This document shows positions 9,607 through 19,342 of a stretch of DNA of 64,000 nt, one piece after another. How positions within the stretch are numbered: position 1 is the first letter of the stretch; each line of letters opens with the position of its first letter. Both the position numbers and the translations under genes were made by a program. The stretch is from positions 37,330 through 101,329 of the forward strand of contig CAKZMU010000045.1 of NCBI GenBank assembly GCA_937129145.1. The letters run 5' to 3'. The notes beneath the pieces were generated by a model that saw only the letters and a program-made list of their open reading frames with translations, was not told where the DNA came from and did not search any database. This stretch comes from an uncultured Lacinutrix sp. (GTDB taxonomy: Bacteria > Bacteroidota > Bacteroidia > Flavobacteriales > Flavobacteriaceae).

Positions 9607-11472
9607 TTATTGCCTTATGAGTTTTTTGGTAGTGCTTTGATTGTCACTAGAAATTCTAACCAGATAAACGCCTTTATTAATATTTGAGATATCAATATAA
9701 TCATTATTGTTATTTATTGATTTTGACATAACCAGTTTTCCGAGTACGTCATATATTTTAATATTTAAGTGTTTGTTTGTATTGAAATAAATAGTATTTC
9801 CTTTTGCCGGATTTGGATATAGTTTTAATTCATTTAAAGAATGGTCGTTTATGCTTAAAACAGAACTATGTTGCCCTAAATCACTATAAGTTGTTAAAGA
9901 ATAAGAATCCCATTCTGCAACTTCATTAAAGGTCGTGTTTGGAGAAGTTACAGTGTTTTTTCTTCTTAAAACAACATCTTTCGCAAAGTTTGAGCTTCCA
10001 TTATTAAATACTCCAATTATGTCAATAAGCACATTGTTTTTAAATAATCCAACAGGATCATTTCCGTTAAAGTTAATTGGCTCTCCATTATTTGTTGAAG
10101 AATTGTTCGGATGAATTAAATCGGCTTCATCTATTAGTTTTTGTGCATCAGCATCTCCATTAATCACGACAAAAACATCACCAGCTGCAATCGAACCAGA
10201 CAAATTTAAAGGTGACGACCAAGACGATCCGCCATTTCCATTTCTCTTAATACTATAACTGCTCAAACTAACTGCAGAGCCACTAATATTAGCTATTTCT
10301 AATGCTTTGTTATTGCCTGAGCTTTCGATATATTCTGAAAAGAATAAGTCAATGCCTCCGCTTGAACCATTATTGGTTGTCATTTCACAGGCTTGATTAC
10401 TTACTGTTGATGTATTACCAGTCGCATCTTTTGCATATACTGTGAAGCAATAGTTTGTGGCTGCCGATAAACCTGTTGCAGTAAAAGAGTTTGTAGTACT
10501 GTTATATGTATTAACGCCTCCAACATATATATCATAAGATGCAACGCCTACATTATCAGTAGATGCATTCCAAGTTAAATCGATAGTATTATCTGTTGGG
10601 TTTGAAGTAACTAATCCTGTTGGCGGAGTTGGTGCTTCAGTATCTGGAGCAGCATTCCAAATCATATTTACAAATTCAGGATGATCAACAAAAGGATTCG
10701 CATTTCCTTGAAAGTTGTAAGCGGCATTATTTCTATCTATTTCAGCCTGAACAACTGGGTCGTTTGCATGCCAATCAAGTAATAAATCAATATACCAATC
10801 TTCATAAAATTGCCCACTAGTTCCATTAAGCGGATTGTTGGTGGCAGTATGTGGATCCCATCCTGAATCATTCCAGTTGTTTTCATATCTCACAGCAAAA
10901 TACAATAGAGCTCTTGCAATATCTCCTTTAAACTCATCAATAGGTTCAAATACAGTTCCATTATAGCTTCCAAAAGTATTGGGTCCAACTTTTGAACCGT
11001 TATTAGATGTCCATGTGGGACTACTTACTTCGCCAAATTGGTAGTTGCTTCGTCTATTGTTAACATATCCATCAGATGGTATAACATGGTGAACATCTGA
11101 CCTCATTGGATAGTTCTTATCAAAAAAGCCTTGAGGGAATAAATGTTCACGGTTATAGCAATCGTTTTCTGAATCGTAAGAACCACATTGCCTATTGCCA
11201 TGTGTATAGAAATAAGAATCAGTTCCAGATGGATTTTCAGAATAGAAATCTAAGACAGAATCATCATCCTCGTAATAATCGTCATTGTGTGTAGTTTGAT
11301 AAGCTGTATAAAGAGCTCCATATCCTTGATCAACATGACCATTAGACACAATGTTGTGTAGTTGTGTTTTTAATGTATAGCCAGTTCCAGTTGCTGTATC
11401 GTAATAATTTGAAGGAACTTGAGCTTGTAATAACGCAGTAAAGAATAAAAAGTATAAGTAAATATGCTTCAT
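9607..11472 (-). CDS. Secreted endonuclease I family nuclease with FN3, lamin-tail and T9SS domains
   Basis: The 621-residue protein has a signal peptide (ending ALLQAQ), then an endonuclease I (EndA/Bsn) domain over about residues 20-270. The catalytic region reads NREHLFPQGFF and SDVHHVIPSDGYVNNRRSN, with Cys residues nearby (RQCGSYDSENDC). A fibronectin type III module follows (about 280-365, TGLVTSNPTDNTIDLTWNAS), then a lamin-tail domain (about 375-520, LFFSEYIESSGNNKALEIANI) and a T9SS sorting tail (LKLYPNPAKGN ... GVYLVRI ... KKLIRQ). It probably degrades extracellular nucleic acid for nutrition. Its start is separated by only five bases from the stop of the upstream methyltransferase gene. 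Confidence 0.93.
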   Translation of the reverse strand: MKHIYLYFLFFTALLQAQVPSNYYDTATGTGYTLKTQLHNIVSNGHVDQGYGALYTAYQTTHNDDYYEDDDSVLDFYSENPSGTDSYFYTHGNRQCGSYDSENDCYNREHLFPQGFFDKNYPMRSDVHHVIPSDGYVNNRRSNYQFGEVSSPTWTSNNGSKVGPNTFGSYNGTVFEPIDEFKGDIARALLYFAVRYENNWNDSGWDPHTATNNPLNGTSGQFYEDWYIDLLLDWHANDPVVQAEIDRNNAAYNFQGNANPFVDHPEFVNMIWNAAPDTEAPTPPTGLVTSNPTDNTIDLTWNASTDNVGVASYDIYVGGVNTYNSTTNSFTATGLSAATNYCFTVYAKDATGNTSTVSNQACEMTTNNGSSGGIDLFFSEYIESSGNNKALEIANISGSAVSLSSYSIKRNGNGGSSWSSPLNLSGSIAAGDVFVVINGDADAQKLIDEADLIHPNNSSTNNGEPINFNGNDPVGLFKNNVLIDIIGVFNNGSSNFAKDVVLRRKNTVTSPNTTFNEVAEWDSYSLTTYSDLGQHSSVLSINDHSLNELKLYPNPAKGNTIYFNTNKHLNIKIYDVLGKLVMSKSINNNNDYIDISNINKGVYLVRISSDNQSTTKKLIRQ

Positions 11473-11477
11473 AAATA

Positions 11478-12692
11478 TTATTTTTTCTTTTCTAATAATG
11501 CCATGTAGAATCCATCGTAACCAGATTCGTGAGCTAACACTTTGTTGTCTTTTACAAATGTAAACTCTTTTCCTGACTCAGAGGCTAAAAAATCGTCAAC
11601 CTGATTTTGATTTTCAGATGGTAATACCGAACAGGTTGCATATACCATTTTCCCTCCAGGTTTCAGCATTCTAGAATATTGCTGTAATACTTGTTGTTGT
11701 GTTTGCTTGATATTATCAATAAACTCAGGTTCTAATTTCCATTTGGCATCAGGGTTTCTACGTAAAACTCCTAATCCTGAACAAGGCGCATCAATTAAAA
11801 TTCTATCGGCTTTATTATATAGTTTTTTGATGGGTTTTGTTGAGTCTATCACTCGCATATCTACATTATGAACACCATTACGTCTAGCCCTAATTTTTAG
11901 CTTCTTTAATTTGCTTTCGTAAATATCCATGGCAATAATTTGCCCTTTATTTTCCATTAAAGAGGCTAAATGAAGTGTTTTTCCACCAGCTCCTGCACAG
12001 GTGTCTACAACTTTCATTCCTGGTTTTACATCAAGAAAATCTGCCACTAGTTGCGACGATGCGTCTTGCACCTCGAACCATCCATTTTTAAAGGCTTCTG
12101 TTTTGAATACATTAGCGCGTTCAACTAATTTTAATGCTGAAGGATGATTAGGCAAAAACTCGGTTTCTATATCTTCCGATTGTAGTTTAAGTTGTAAATC
12201 TTTTTTATTGGTTTTAAGTGTGTTGACACGTAAAATGACTTCAGCTTGCTGGTTTTGTGCAGCCAACTCTTTAGTCCATTTTTCTTTTCCTAATTCTTTT
12301 AAACCTAGTTCGTCCATCCAATCTGGAACAGATTCTCTAAATTTTCTAATTTTTGAAAGCTCATCAAAACGTCCTTTGATTTTTCGGGTAGGTGTGTTTT
12401 CAAAGTATTTCCAATCAGGTAGTTTTATGCCTTTTAAAGTTGCCCAAACAGCAAATAAACGCCATGCATCATCACGACTAAAAGGCTCTTTTACGTCAGC
12501 AATTTCAGCATATAGGCGTTTCCAACGTACAATTTCGTACGTAGTTTCTGCAACAAAACCACGGTCACGACTTCCCCAACGCTTGTCACGTTTTAAAAGT
12601 TGCTGTACAACCTTATCTGCATAAGCACCTTCGTTGAAGATTTGTATAAGTCCATCAATAACTGCAAAACATAAATTTCTGTGTAAACGCAT
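11478..12692 (-). CDS. RsmB/NOL1/NOP2-family RNA cytosine-C5 methyltransferase
   Basis: The protein transfers a methyl group from S-adenosylmethionine to C5 of a cytosine in rRNA or tRNA. An N-terminal NusB-like helical part (about residues 1-150) precedes the Rossmann methyltransferase domain. Motif I reads VVDTCAGAGGKTLHLASL near residue 230. Both family cysteines are present, in DAPCSGLGVLRRNPD and YATCSVLPSENQ; one is the nucleophile and the other releases product. Length (404 aa) is normal. Substrate specificity (for example 16S C967) cannot be read from sequence alone. Confidence 0.93.
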   Translation of the reverse strand: MRLHRNLCFAVIDGLIQIFNEGAYADKVVQQLLKRDKRWGSRDRGFVAETTYEIVRWKRLYAEIADVKEPFSRDDAWRLFAVWATLKGIKLPDWKYFENTPTRKIKGRFDELSKIRKFRESVPDWMDELGLKELGKEKWTKELAAQNQQAEVILRVNTLKTNKKDLQLKLQSEDIETEFLPNHPSALKLVERANVFKTEAFKNGWFEVQDASSQLVADFLDVKPGMKVVDTCAGAGGKTLHLASLMENKGQIIAMDIYESKLKKLKIRARRNGVHNVDMRVIDSTKPIKKLYNKADRILIDAPCSGLGVLRRNPDAKWKLEPEFIDNIKQTQQQVLQQYSRMLKPGGKMVYATCSVLPSENQNQVDDFLASESGKEFTFVKDNKVLAHESGYDGFYMALLEKKK

Positions 12693-12793
12693 CTCAATAA
12701 TTTAAGCATGCAAAGGTAGTTTAAAAAGTTTATTTGTTGAATGGTTTGCTCGTTTATTCAATGAGTTTCCTATTTTTATAAAAAGTTTAAAAA

Positions 12794-13831
12794 ATGAAAC
12801 ACTTAATAATTACATGTTTGTTAATCTCTTTGTTTTCTTGCAAAACTGAAGAAAAATTTATTCCAAGGGATTTTAATACTGTTGAAGTAGAAACCATTTT
12901 AGAAGATTCACTTTTAAGTATTAGAGCCATTGATATTTTAGATGATGAAGGTTTGTCTTTTGCTGCAAATAACAATTCGTTTGGTTTGTACGACCCAGCA
13001 ACAAAGACTTGGAACATCTCTAAGCAAAAACAAGATACGCTTAAGTTCAGCTTTAGGTCTGTAGCACATACAAGTACCGATTTTTTTATGCTAACCGTTG
13101 CTAATCCTGCATTGCTTTATAAAACGACTGATTCTGGAATGCAATTAGTGTATCGAGAAGAACATGATAATGTATTTTATGATGCCATGACCTTTTGGAA
13201 TGATAAGGAAGGCATTGCTATTGGCGATAGTATAGATGGCTGTTTGTCTATTATCATTACGAGAGATGGAGGTACTACGTGGACTAAATTATCTTGTGAC
13301 CAATTGCCTTCAGCAGAAGATGGCGAAGGCGCATTTGCAGCCAGTAATACTAATATAGCTGTTATAGGAGACAAAACTTGGGTAGGCACTACTGCAGGAA
13401 GAATTTATTATTCTGAAGATAGAGGAATGACTTGGGAAGTGATAGATACGCCTATAATTAGTAAAAAAGACACGGAAGGGATTTACTCTGTAGATTTTTA
13501 CGACGAGCTAAATGGTTTTGCTATTGGTGGCGATTACACAAAGCCAGATGGAAACAACGCAAATAAAATTAAAACTACTGACGGCGGAAAAACGTGGCAA
13601 CTAGTTGCAGATGGACAAGCACCAAATTACAGAAGTTGTGTGCAATACATACCAAATCGAAACGGACAAGAATTAGTAGTAGTTGGATTTAAAGGAATTG
13701 ATTACAGTAATGATGGAGGTAGAACATGGAAAACCTTAAGCGGTGAAGGTTTTTTTACGATTAGGTTTATTGATGGCACAACTGCTTATGCAGCTGGAAG
13801 TGGACGTATTAGCAAAATAACATTGAAATAA
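12794..13831 (+). CDS. Asp-box (BNR/YCF48-like) beta-propeller lipoprotein
   Basis: A short lipoprotein signal ends at Cys16 (LISLFSC). The 345-residue product contains several Asp-box turns of the S/D-x-D-x-G-x-T-W type: RDGGTTWTKL, EDRGMTWEVI, TDGGKTWQLV and NDGGRTWKTL. These mark sialidase/YCF48-like propeller blades. Flavobacterial proteins of this type are often labelled oxidoreductase, but no catalytic residues are evident. It is divergent from the methyltransferase gene and stands alone, followed by a strong terminator. Function is unknown; location is probably periplasmic or at the outer membrane. Confidence 0.85.
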   Translation: MKHLIITCLLISLFSCKTEEKFIPRDFNTVEVETILEDSLLSIRAIDILDDEGLSFAANNNSFGLYDPATKTWNISKQKQDTLKFSFRSVAHTSTDFFMLTVANPALLYKTTDSGMQLVYREEHDNVFYDAMTFWNDKEGIAIGDSIDGCLSIIITRDGGTTWTKLSCDQLPSAEDGEGAFAASNTNIAVIGDKTWVGTTAGRIYYSEDRGMTWEVIDTPIISKKDTEGIYSVDFYDELNGFAIGGDYTKPDGNNANKIKTTDGGKTWQLVADGQAPNYRSCVQYIPNRNGQELVVVGFKGIDYSNDGGRTWKTLSGEGFFTIRFIDGTTAYAAGSGRISKITLK

Positions 13832-13833
13832 AA

Positions 13834-13859
13834 AAAAGAGAAGCATTTGCTTCTCTTTT
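13834..13859. terminator. Bidirectional terminator between convergent genes
   Basis: A perfect 11-bp stem (AAAAGAGAAGC / GCTTCTCTTTT) with a 4-nt loop and T-runs on both strands separates the propeller gene from the ECF operon. Confidence 0.85.
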
Positions 13860-13864
13860 GGGTT

Positions 13865-14326
13865 TTAGGGTCTGTTCTTTTTCATCCGCTGTTCACGCCT
13901 TTTTCTGTAAGACTCCATGAGTTTTCTATTAAAAGCATCTTCAGCAATTTTTAATTTAATAATTTTTTGAGGAGGGATAACATTTCCAAGGTCTTTAATT
14001 AATTGTTGTTTGGCATTGTGCTTTTTATCTTCAATGGCTAAATATTTATTTAAAGCATCTTGCGCTTCTTTCTCAGTGAGATTATCTTTTCTCATAACAC
14101 CTCTCAAGGCTCTTTCATCATTATAGCGTATTTGATTTATTTTATCTTCAAACGTATTGTATATAGGCCAAAATTCTTGAGCCTCTTTAGGGGTTAAACT
14201 TAATTCTTCGGTAATGAAAGCAATTTTTTGTGCTTTTATTTGTTGTCGCCAGTCTTTACCTCTCGATTGTGCAAAACTCGAGAAACATAAGACAAATAGC
14301 AATAAGGGAGTTATTATTCGTTTCAT
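13865..14326 (-). CDS. Periplasmic Spy/CpxP-like helical protein of the ECF operon
   Basis: The 153-residue product has a signal peptide (ending FSSFAQ). The remainder is helical and charged: ITEELSLTPKEAQEFWPIYNTFEDKI, then repeated Lys/Glu/Arg segments and a basic tail. The LTPKEAQEFWPIY pattern resembles Spy/CpxP-type LTxxQ-containing periplasmic proteins that sense or buffer envelope stress. It is last in a three-gene operon after the sigma factor and a membrane protein. A sensing or chaperone role is inferred from family resemblance and position. Confidence 0.7.
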   Translation of the reverse strand: MKRIITPLLLFVLCFSSFAQSRGKDWRQQIKAQKIAFITEELSLTPKEAQEFWPIYNTFEDKINQIRYNDERALRGVMRKDNLTEKEAQDALNKYLAIEDKKHNAKQQLIKDLGNVIPPQKIIKLKIAEDAFNRKLMESYRKRREQRMKKNRP

Positions 14327-14336
14327 TTTTTTGTTG

Positions 14337-14846
14337 TTATTGGTCGATGAAGTCTTCTAAATCAACATTCTCTAAAAGATAATCTTCTAGGGAATCATCA
14401 TTAAAAGTATCATCAAAAAGTTCTATGTCTAGGTTTATGTCGTTGTCTTCGGTTAATAATGACGCAATTTCATAAGTATTTATACCTTGCTCAATAAAAT
14501 AATTTTCTACAAGCTCGGTATCAATGCTATCTAGAGAGGTTTCCGACTCATTAAAAACTACAGCAAACATAATGAGTATAGCAGCTGCTACACCTGAGAT
14601 ATAAATGAACGATTGCTTGTTAAACAACGAAACAACTTTAGGTTTTTTCTTAGAATTGACTTTAGCCAATACAACATTTTCCAAAGTGTCAAAATACCCT
14701 TCAGGTGTTTTAAAACCAGAGTCATCAACGTTTTGAAGCGTCTCATTTAGCTTGATGTTGCCCATGATTTGTTCTTCCAAATTCTGGAAATAATCTTTTG
14801 GAACTTTAAAGCCAGTGTTTTTTATGTCGTTTAACTTGTTGTTCAT
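14337..14846 (-). CDS. Membrane protein of the ECF operon, possible anti-sigma factor
   Basis: The ATG at 14846 (MNNKLNDIKN) is preferred; a TTG six codons upstream is possible. The product is 169 residues. Two similar cytoplasmic segments, NTGFKVPKDYFQNLEEQI and DSGFKTPEGYFDTLENVV, precede one membrane segment (about residues 75-95, FIYISGVAAAILIMFAVVF) and an acidic C-terminal tail rich in Asp/Glu/Leu. The single-pass topology directly downstream of a sigma gene suggests an anti-sigma role, but it shows no recognisable zinc anti-sigma motif. Confidence 0.7.
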   Translation of the reverse strand: MNNKLNDIKNTGFKVPKDYFQNLEEQIMGNIKLNETLQNVDDSGFKTPEGYFDTLENVVLAKVNSKKKPKVVSLFNKQSFIYISGVAAAILIMFAVVFNESETSLDSIDTELVENYFIEQGINTYEIASLLTEDNDINLDIELFDDTFNDDSLEDYLLENVDLEDFIDQ

Positions 14847-14879
14847 GTTATTAGTTAGACTCAAATTTCATTAAAAGGT

Positions 14880-15422
14880 TTAATCTGAAGTTAAATATGC
14901 TTCAATTTTTTTTACTGCTAAGTGATAGGATGCTTTTAAAGCGCCTTCACTGGTTTCTAAAATATGCGACATATCTTTATATTTTACATCTTCAAAATAC
15001 TTCATATTAAAAACCAACTGCTGTTTTTGTGGCAATGTTGCAATGGCTTTTTGAAGTTTTAACTGAATCTCATTACCATCAAAATACACATCGGAGGTTA
15101 AATTATTAACTGCTTGGTTTTGTACTTCTTCATTGTTTGTTTGTAATCGCTTTGCACTTTTATTTATAAAGGTAATGGCCTCGTTGGTTGCTATACGATA
15201 CATCCAAGAGAACAGTTTGCTATCGCCTTTAAACTTATCGATACTCCTAAACACTTTTATAAAAGTGTTTTGTAGTACATCGTCGGTATCATCATGAGAA
15301 ATCACAATTTTACGTATGTGCCAATATAGCCGCTCTTTGTAGAGCGTGATTAATTCCCTAAAAGCTTTTTCTCTAGTAGATGGTGACTTGAGTTGTGATA
15401 ATAAAAGTTCTTCGTTATTCAA
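14880..15422 (-). CDS. ECF-type RNA polymerase sigma factor
   Basis: The 180-residue product has sigma region 2 (YWHIRKIVISHDDTDDVLQNTFIKVFRSIDKFKGDSKLFSWMYRIATNEA) and region 4 (LPQKQQLVFNMKYFEDVKYKDMSHILETSEGALKASYHLAVKKI), with no region 1 or 3. It directs core RNA polymerase to alternative promoters. It heads an operon with a single-pass membrane protein and a periplasmic helical protein. A promoter-like motif shared with the other ECF operon of this window lies just upstream, which suggests autoregulation. Confidence 0.93.
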   Translation of the reverse strand: MNNEELLLSQLKSPSTREKAFRELITLYKERLYWHIRKIVISHDDTDDVLQNTFIKVFRSIDKFKGDSKLFSWMYRIATNEAITFINKSAKRLQTNNEEVQNQAVNNLTSDVYFDGNEIQLKLQKAIATLPQKQQLVFNMKYFEDVKYKDMSHILETSEGALKASYHLAVKKIEAYLTSD

Positions 15423-15441
15423 AAAAACTGTTTTCTTCTTA

Positions 15442-15464
15442 GACTTCTAAAGTTATAAAAAGTT
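15442..15464 (-). promoter_or_regulatory. Probable ECF-dependent promoter of the sigma operon
   Basis: On the minus strand AAAC (ending at 15462) is followed by 17 bases and GTCTAA. The AAC-N17-GTC core has the same spacing as the motif at 42743-42765 upstream of the second ECF operon. The GTC ends 19 bases before the sigma start codon. Confidence 0.45.
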
Positions 15465-15627
15465 TAATGAGCAAAAAGTTATTTTTTTTGATTTATTTAA
15501 ATATTTGATAAACAATACTTTAAATTACAAAATATCGATAAAGTGTAAATTAATATCGATTAAATGCATCTTTTTCTTGGTCAGAACTAAAATATGTTAT
15601 ATGTTTACACCGTCTTAGCCTACTAAG

Positions 15628-15692
15628 TATTACCATTTCCCCCAAGATTGGTAATAAAGAGAAAAGGATGTTACCCAAATTACATCCTTTTC
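15628..15692 (-). terminator. Two tandem hairpins downstream of the ABC exporter gene
   Basis: Two stems lie in the gap of 299 bases between the exporter and the ECF operon: GAAAAGGATGT / ACATCCTTTTC (15661-15692, 11 bp perfect) and TATTACCA / TGGTAATA (15628-15656). Following T-tracts on the minus strand are short. The rest of the gap (15466-15627) holds no convincing gene; a 64-codon frame there runs into the exporter's coding end and looks fortuitous. Confidence 0.55.
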
Positions 15693-15721
15693 TTATTTTT
15701 ATATGTTTCCTAATTATATAT

Positions 15722-17545
15722 TTATTGGAAGGATTGCATCGCAATTAAGTTGCTGTAAACACCTTTTTTATCAAGTAATTCTTGGTGTTTCCCTTGCTCA
15801 ACGATTTCACCTTTTTGCATCACGATTATTTCATCGGCATTTTGAATGGTAGATAAACGATGCGCAATAACGATTGATGTTCTGTTTTTCATCATATTCT
15901 CCAAAGCGACTTGTACCAAGCGTTCGCTTTCGGTGTCTAAAGCTGAAGTTGCTTCGTCCAAAATCATAATTGGAGGGTTTTTTAAAACAGCTCTAGCAAT
16001 GCTTAAACGCTGTTTTTGTCCGCCAGATAATTTGTTTCCAGAGTCACCAATATTGGTATTAATCCCTTCAGGAAGGTCTTTAACAAACTCCCATGCATTG
16101 GCAATTTTTAATGCTTCAATTACTTGTTTTTCGGAAGCGGTTTCATCGCCCAATAAAATGTTATTTTTAACCGAATCATTAAATAAAATTGAGTCTTGCG
16201 TTACCAAACCAATGAGGTTTCGTAATGAATGTTTCGTGATGTCCCTAATATCTATATCATCAATGGTTATTTTACCGTTGGTGACATCATAAAAGCGTGT
16301 GACTAAGTTAGCAATGGTGCTTTTTCCACTTCCAGACTGACCAACCAATGCGACTGTTTTTCCTTTGGGCACATTGATTGAAAAGTTCTTTAAAACTAAG
16401 TCATCTTCGTATTTAAATGATACATTTTCTAGTTTGATGCCATCATTAAAATCTTGTTTTACTGAAGCGTTTGGTTTATCTTGTAATATAGATTCAGTAT
16501 TTAATATTTCAAGAACTCTTTCGGCAGCTGCGTTTCCTTTTTTAACTTTATAGCTCGCTTTGCTAATGGCTTTTGCAGGTGTTAAAATATTATATGCAAG
16601 TCCCATATATACCAAAAATAATCCTGGGTCTAACGATTTGTCGTTTAATACCATTTGACCTCCATACCAAAGCAATACAGCAATTACAGCAATGCCTAAA
16701 AACTCACTTGTAGGTCCAGCTAAATTTTGTCTGTTTAATAAAGAATTAGAAAACTTATAAAAACGACTTGTGGACTCTTTAAACTTATTACCAAATATTT
16801 TTTCACCATTAAACCCTTTAATCACTTTTAAGCCAGATAATGTTTCATCGACAATAGATAAAAAGTAACCTTGCTCTTTTTGAACTTTGTTAGATTTTCG
16901 CTTTAACGATTTTCCAATTAATGAGATTAAAAACCCAGAAATTGGGATGAAAATAAATACAAATATGGTGAGTTTCGAGCTTATTAAAAACATCGTTATT
17001 ATCGTAAACAATATCATTAATGGTTCTCTTACAATAAGCTCTAATATGGATAAAAACGAATGTTGAATTTCTAAAACATCAGTAGAAATTCTAGACATGG
17101 TATCTCCTTTTCGTTTTTCAGAATAAAATGAAATAGGTAACGAAGTGACTTTGTCGTAAAGCTCATTTCTCATGTCTTTTAATACGCCATTTCGTAAAAA
17201 AGTAATGAAATACATTGCCAAATAGCTAAATATATTTTTAAGTAAAAAGGTACTCACCACCAATAGTACCATAAAAATTAAAACATCTTCATTGCCAGCA
17301 GCTTTCTTTTGAGTGACAAAGTAATTAAGATAATTTTCACCATAAGAAGTAAGTTTTCTAATGCCTTCCCAAGTAGGCTCAACATGTAGTGGTTTGGTAT
17401 CGCCAAATAGTACTTTTAGCATGGGAAACAACGATATCATAGATAAAGTTCCAAACAATGCATAAAATACATTGGAGATAATATTTAAAACAGCATAAAA
17501 TTTATACGGTTTTGCAAATCGTAGTATTTGCTTAAAGTAATTCAT
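15722..17545 (-). CDS. MsbA-like ABC exporter (fused permease and ATPase)
   Basis: The 607-residue half-transporter has six membrane helices in about residues 1-330 and a nucleotide-binding domain in about 360-600. Visible motifs are Walker A GQSGSGKST, a Q-loop in GLVTQDS, the ABC signature LSGGQKQR, Walker B IMILDEATSALD and the H-loop in AHRLST. It would act as a homodimer in the inner membrane exporting a lipid or other hydrophobic substrate. Its ATG overlaps the stop of the upstream phosphosugar mutase by one base (TTAATG), so they form an operon. The substrate is unknown. Confidence 0.92.
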   Translation of the reverse strand: MNYFKQILRFAKPYKFYAVLNIISNVFYALFGTLSMISLFPMLKVLFGDTKPLHVEPTWEGIRKLTSYGENYLNYFVTQKKAAGNEDVLIFMVLLVVSTFLLKNIFSYLAMYFITFLRNGVLKDMRNELYDKVTSLPISFYSEKRKGDTMSRISTDVLEIQHSFLSILELIVREPLMILFTIITMFLISSKLTIFVFIFIPISGFLISLIGKSLKRKSNKVQKEQGYFLSIVDETLSGLKVIKGFNGEKIFGNKFKESTSRFYKFSNSLLNRQNLAGPTSEFLGIAVIAVLLWYGGQMVLNDKSLDPGLFLVYMGLAYNILTPAKAISKASYKVKKGNAAAERVLEILNTESILQDKPNASVKQDFNDGIKLENVSFKYEDDLVLKNFSINVPKGKTVALVGQSGSGKSTIANLVTRFYDVTNGKITIDDIDIRDITKHSLRNLIGLVTQDSILFNDSVKNNILLGDETASEKQVIEALKIANAWEFVKDLPEGINTNIGDSGNKLSGGQKQRLSIARAVLKNPPIMILDEATSALDTESERLVQVALENMMKNRTSIVIAHRLSTIQNADEIIVMQKGEIVEQGKHQELLDKKGVYSNLIAMQSFQ

Positions 17546-19275
17546 TAATTGAGTTTCATATCTTTAATTATGGCGTCAATCTTAGCTTCCAAATGTTGTT
17601 CCGTTGTTTTAAATGCTGCCACATTGTCTAATGCAGTGTTCACACTAATATAAAACTTTATTTTTGGTTCGGTACCGCTTGGGCGTAGCGCAATTTTACT
17701 ACCATCTTCTGTATGATAAATGAGTACGTTTGATTTTGGAATAGCAATGGTGGTTTCTTCGCCAGAAATGATGTTTTTTGAAATAGATAATTGATAATCA
17801 TCAATTTTTACAACAGCACTATCATTTACTTGTGTTAGTGGGTTTTCTCTAGCATCAACCATCATTTGCTTGATTTCTTTAGCACCTTCAATCCCTTTTT
17901 TTGTGATAGAAATTAAACGCTCTTTATAAAACCCATGAGTGCTATATAATTCAATGAGTTCTTTAAAAAATGAACTTCCTTTAGCTTTTGCTTGGGCTGC
18001 AATTTCGCATGCTAAAAGGGCAGAAGTTACTGCATCTTTATCTCTTACAAAATCACCAACCATGAAGCCAAAACTTTCTTCGCCACCACCAATAAAATCA
18101 AGCTCAGGAAAATCTTTAATCATTTTGGCAATCCATTTAAAACCTGTAAGTCCAATTTTGCATTCCACATTGTAATGTGATGCTAAATTCTCCATCATTG
18201 GTGTAGAAACTATAGTTGAGCCAATAAATTCTTTTCCTTGAATTTTATTTTGGTTTTTCCATTGTTTTAATAAAAATTCAGTCATGACAACCATGGTTTG
18301 GTTACCATTGAGCAAAGTCATATATCCATTTAAATCCCTTACTGCAATACCAACCCTGTCGCTATCTGGGTCTGTGCCAATAACAATATCACCATTGACT
18401 TTTTCGGCCAATTCCAAAGCCATTTTTAAGGCTGCAGGTTCTTCAGGATTTGGAGACTCAACCGTTGGAAAATCACCATCAGGAACTTCTTGTTCTTTAA
18501 CAATGTGCACGTTTGAATAACCAGCTCTTTTCAATGTTTCAGGAATGGTAACAATAGATGTTCCGTGTAAGGACGTAAACACAACATTTAAGTTGTTTCT
18601 AGCATTTTCAGAAGTGTTAAAACTTCCGTTTTTTACTGAAGCATTAATAAAAACATCATCTATATCTTTTCCAATATACTGTATGAGTGATTCTTTTGCA
18701 TCAAAATTAATTTCAGAATATTCTAACGAATTAATTTCAGCAATAATGTTAGCATCCTGTGGTGGCACAATTTGTCCGCCATCTTGCCAATACACCTTAT
18801 AGCCATTGTATTCTGGCGGATTGTGAGAAGCTGTCAAAACAATACCACAATGGCAATCTAAATGTTTTAAAGCAAAAGATAATTCTGGTGTTGGGCGTAA
18901 ATCTTCAAACAAATAAGCTTTAATATTATTAGCAGAAAACACATCAGCTACAATTTTTGCAAACGTTTTACTATTATGCCTGCAATCGTAAGCAATAGCT
19001 ACTTTTAATGGCTCGTTAGGAAACGATTGTTGCAAATAATTACTTAAACCTTGGGTGTTTTTACCAATGGTGTATTTGTTCATTCGGTTGGTACCAACTC
19101 CCATAACACCACGCATTCCGCCAGTTCCGAATTCTAAATCTTTATAAAAACTTTCTGTTAGCTCCTTTGGGTTTGAAGCGATGAGTTTTTTAATTTCTTG
19201 TTGTGTATCTGTATCAAAAGTAGGCGTTAACCACGCATTTACTTTGTCTAGAATTTGAGGTTCTATATGAATCAT
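17545..19275 (-). CDS. Phospho-sugar mutase (phosphoglucomutase/phosphomannomutase family)
   Basis: The enzyme interconverts hexose 1- and 6-phosphates. The 576-residue protein has the four alpha-D-phosphohexomutase domains. The catalytic serine is in [13 protein letters not shown] (about residue 148), the Mg-binding loop is [13 protein letters not shown] (about 303), the sugar-binding loop is [13 protein letters not shown] (about 405), and the phosphate-binding loop is [12 protein letters not shown] near the C terminus. Length fits the long PgcA-type enzymes of Bacteroidota. It is translationally coupled to the ABC exporter downstream; a supply role for envelope glycoconjugates is plausible but inferred. 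Confidence 0.93.
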   Translation of the reverse strand: MIHIEPQILDKVNAWLTPTFDTDTQQEIKKLIASNPKELTESFYKDLEFGTGGMRGVMGVGTNRMNKYTIGKNTQGLSNYLQQSFPNEPLKVAIAYDCRHNSKTFAKIVADVFSANNIKAYLFEDLRPTPELSFALKHLDCHCGIVLTASHNPPEYNGYKVYWQDGGQIVPPQDANIIAEINSLEYSEINFDAKESLIQYIGKDIDDVFINASVKNGSFNTSENARNNLNVVFTSLHGTSIVTIPETLKRAGYSNVHIVKEQEVPDGDFPTVESPNPEEPAALKMALELAEKVNGDIVIGTDPDSDRVGIAVRDLNGYMTLLNGNQTMVVMTEFLLKQWKNQNKIQGKEFIGSTIVSTPMMENLASHYNVECKIGLTGFKWIAKMIKDFPELDFIGGGEESFGFMVGDFVRDKDAVTSALLACEIAAQAKAKGSSFFKELIELYSTHGFYKERLISITKKGIEGAKEIKQMMVDARENPLTQVNDSAVVKIDDYQLSISKNIISGEETTIAIPKSNVLIYHTEDGSKIALRPSGTEPKIKFYISVNTALDNVAAFKTTEQHLEAKIDAIIKDMKLN

Positions 19276-19342
19276 TCATTAAAATTTATATGCAAAAATA
19301 GCGAATTAACTTAGGTATAGATGTTGTAGTAACGTTAACAAC

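Noticed and set aside
15550..15744. Possible 64-aa protein on the minus strand
   Set aside because: It overlaps the exporter's coding end and two hairpins and shows no protein-like composition.
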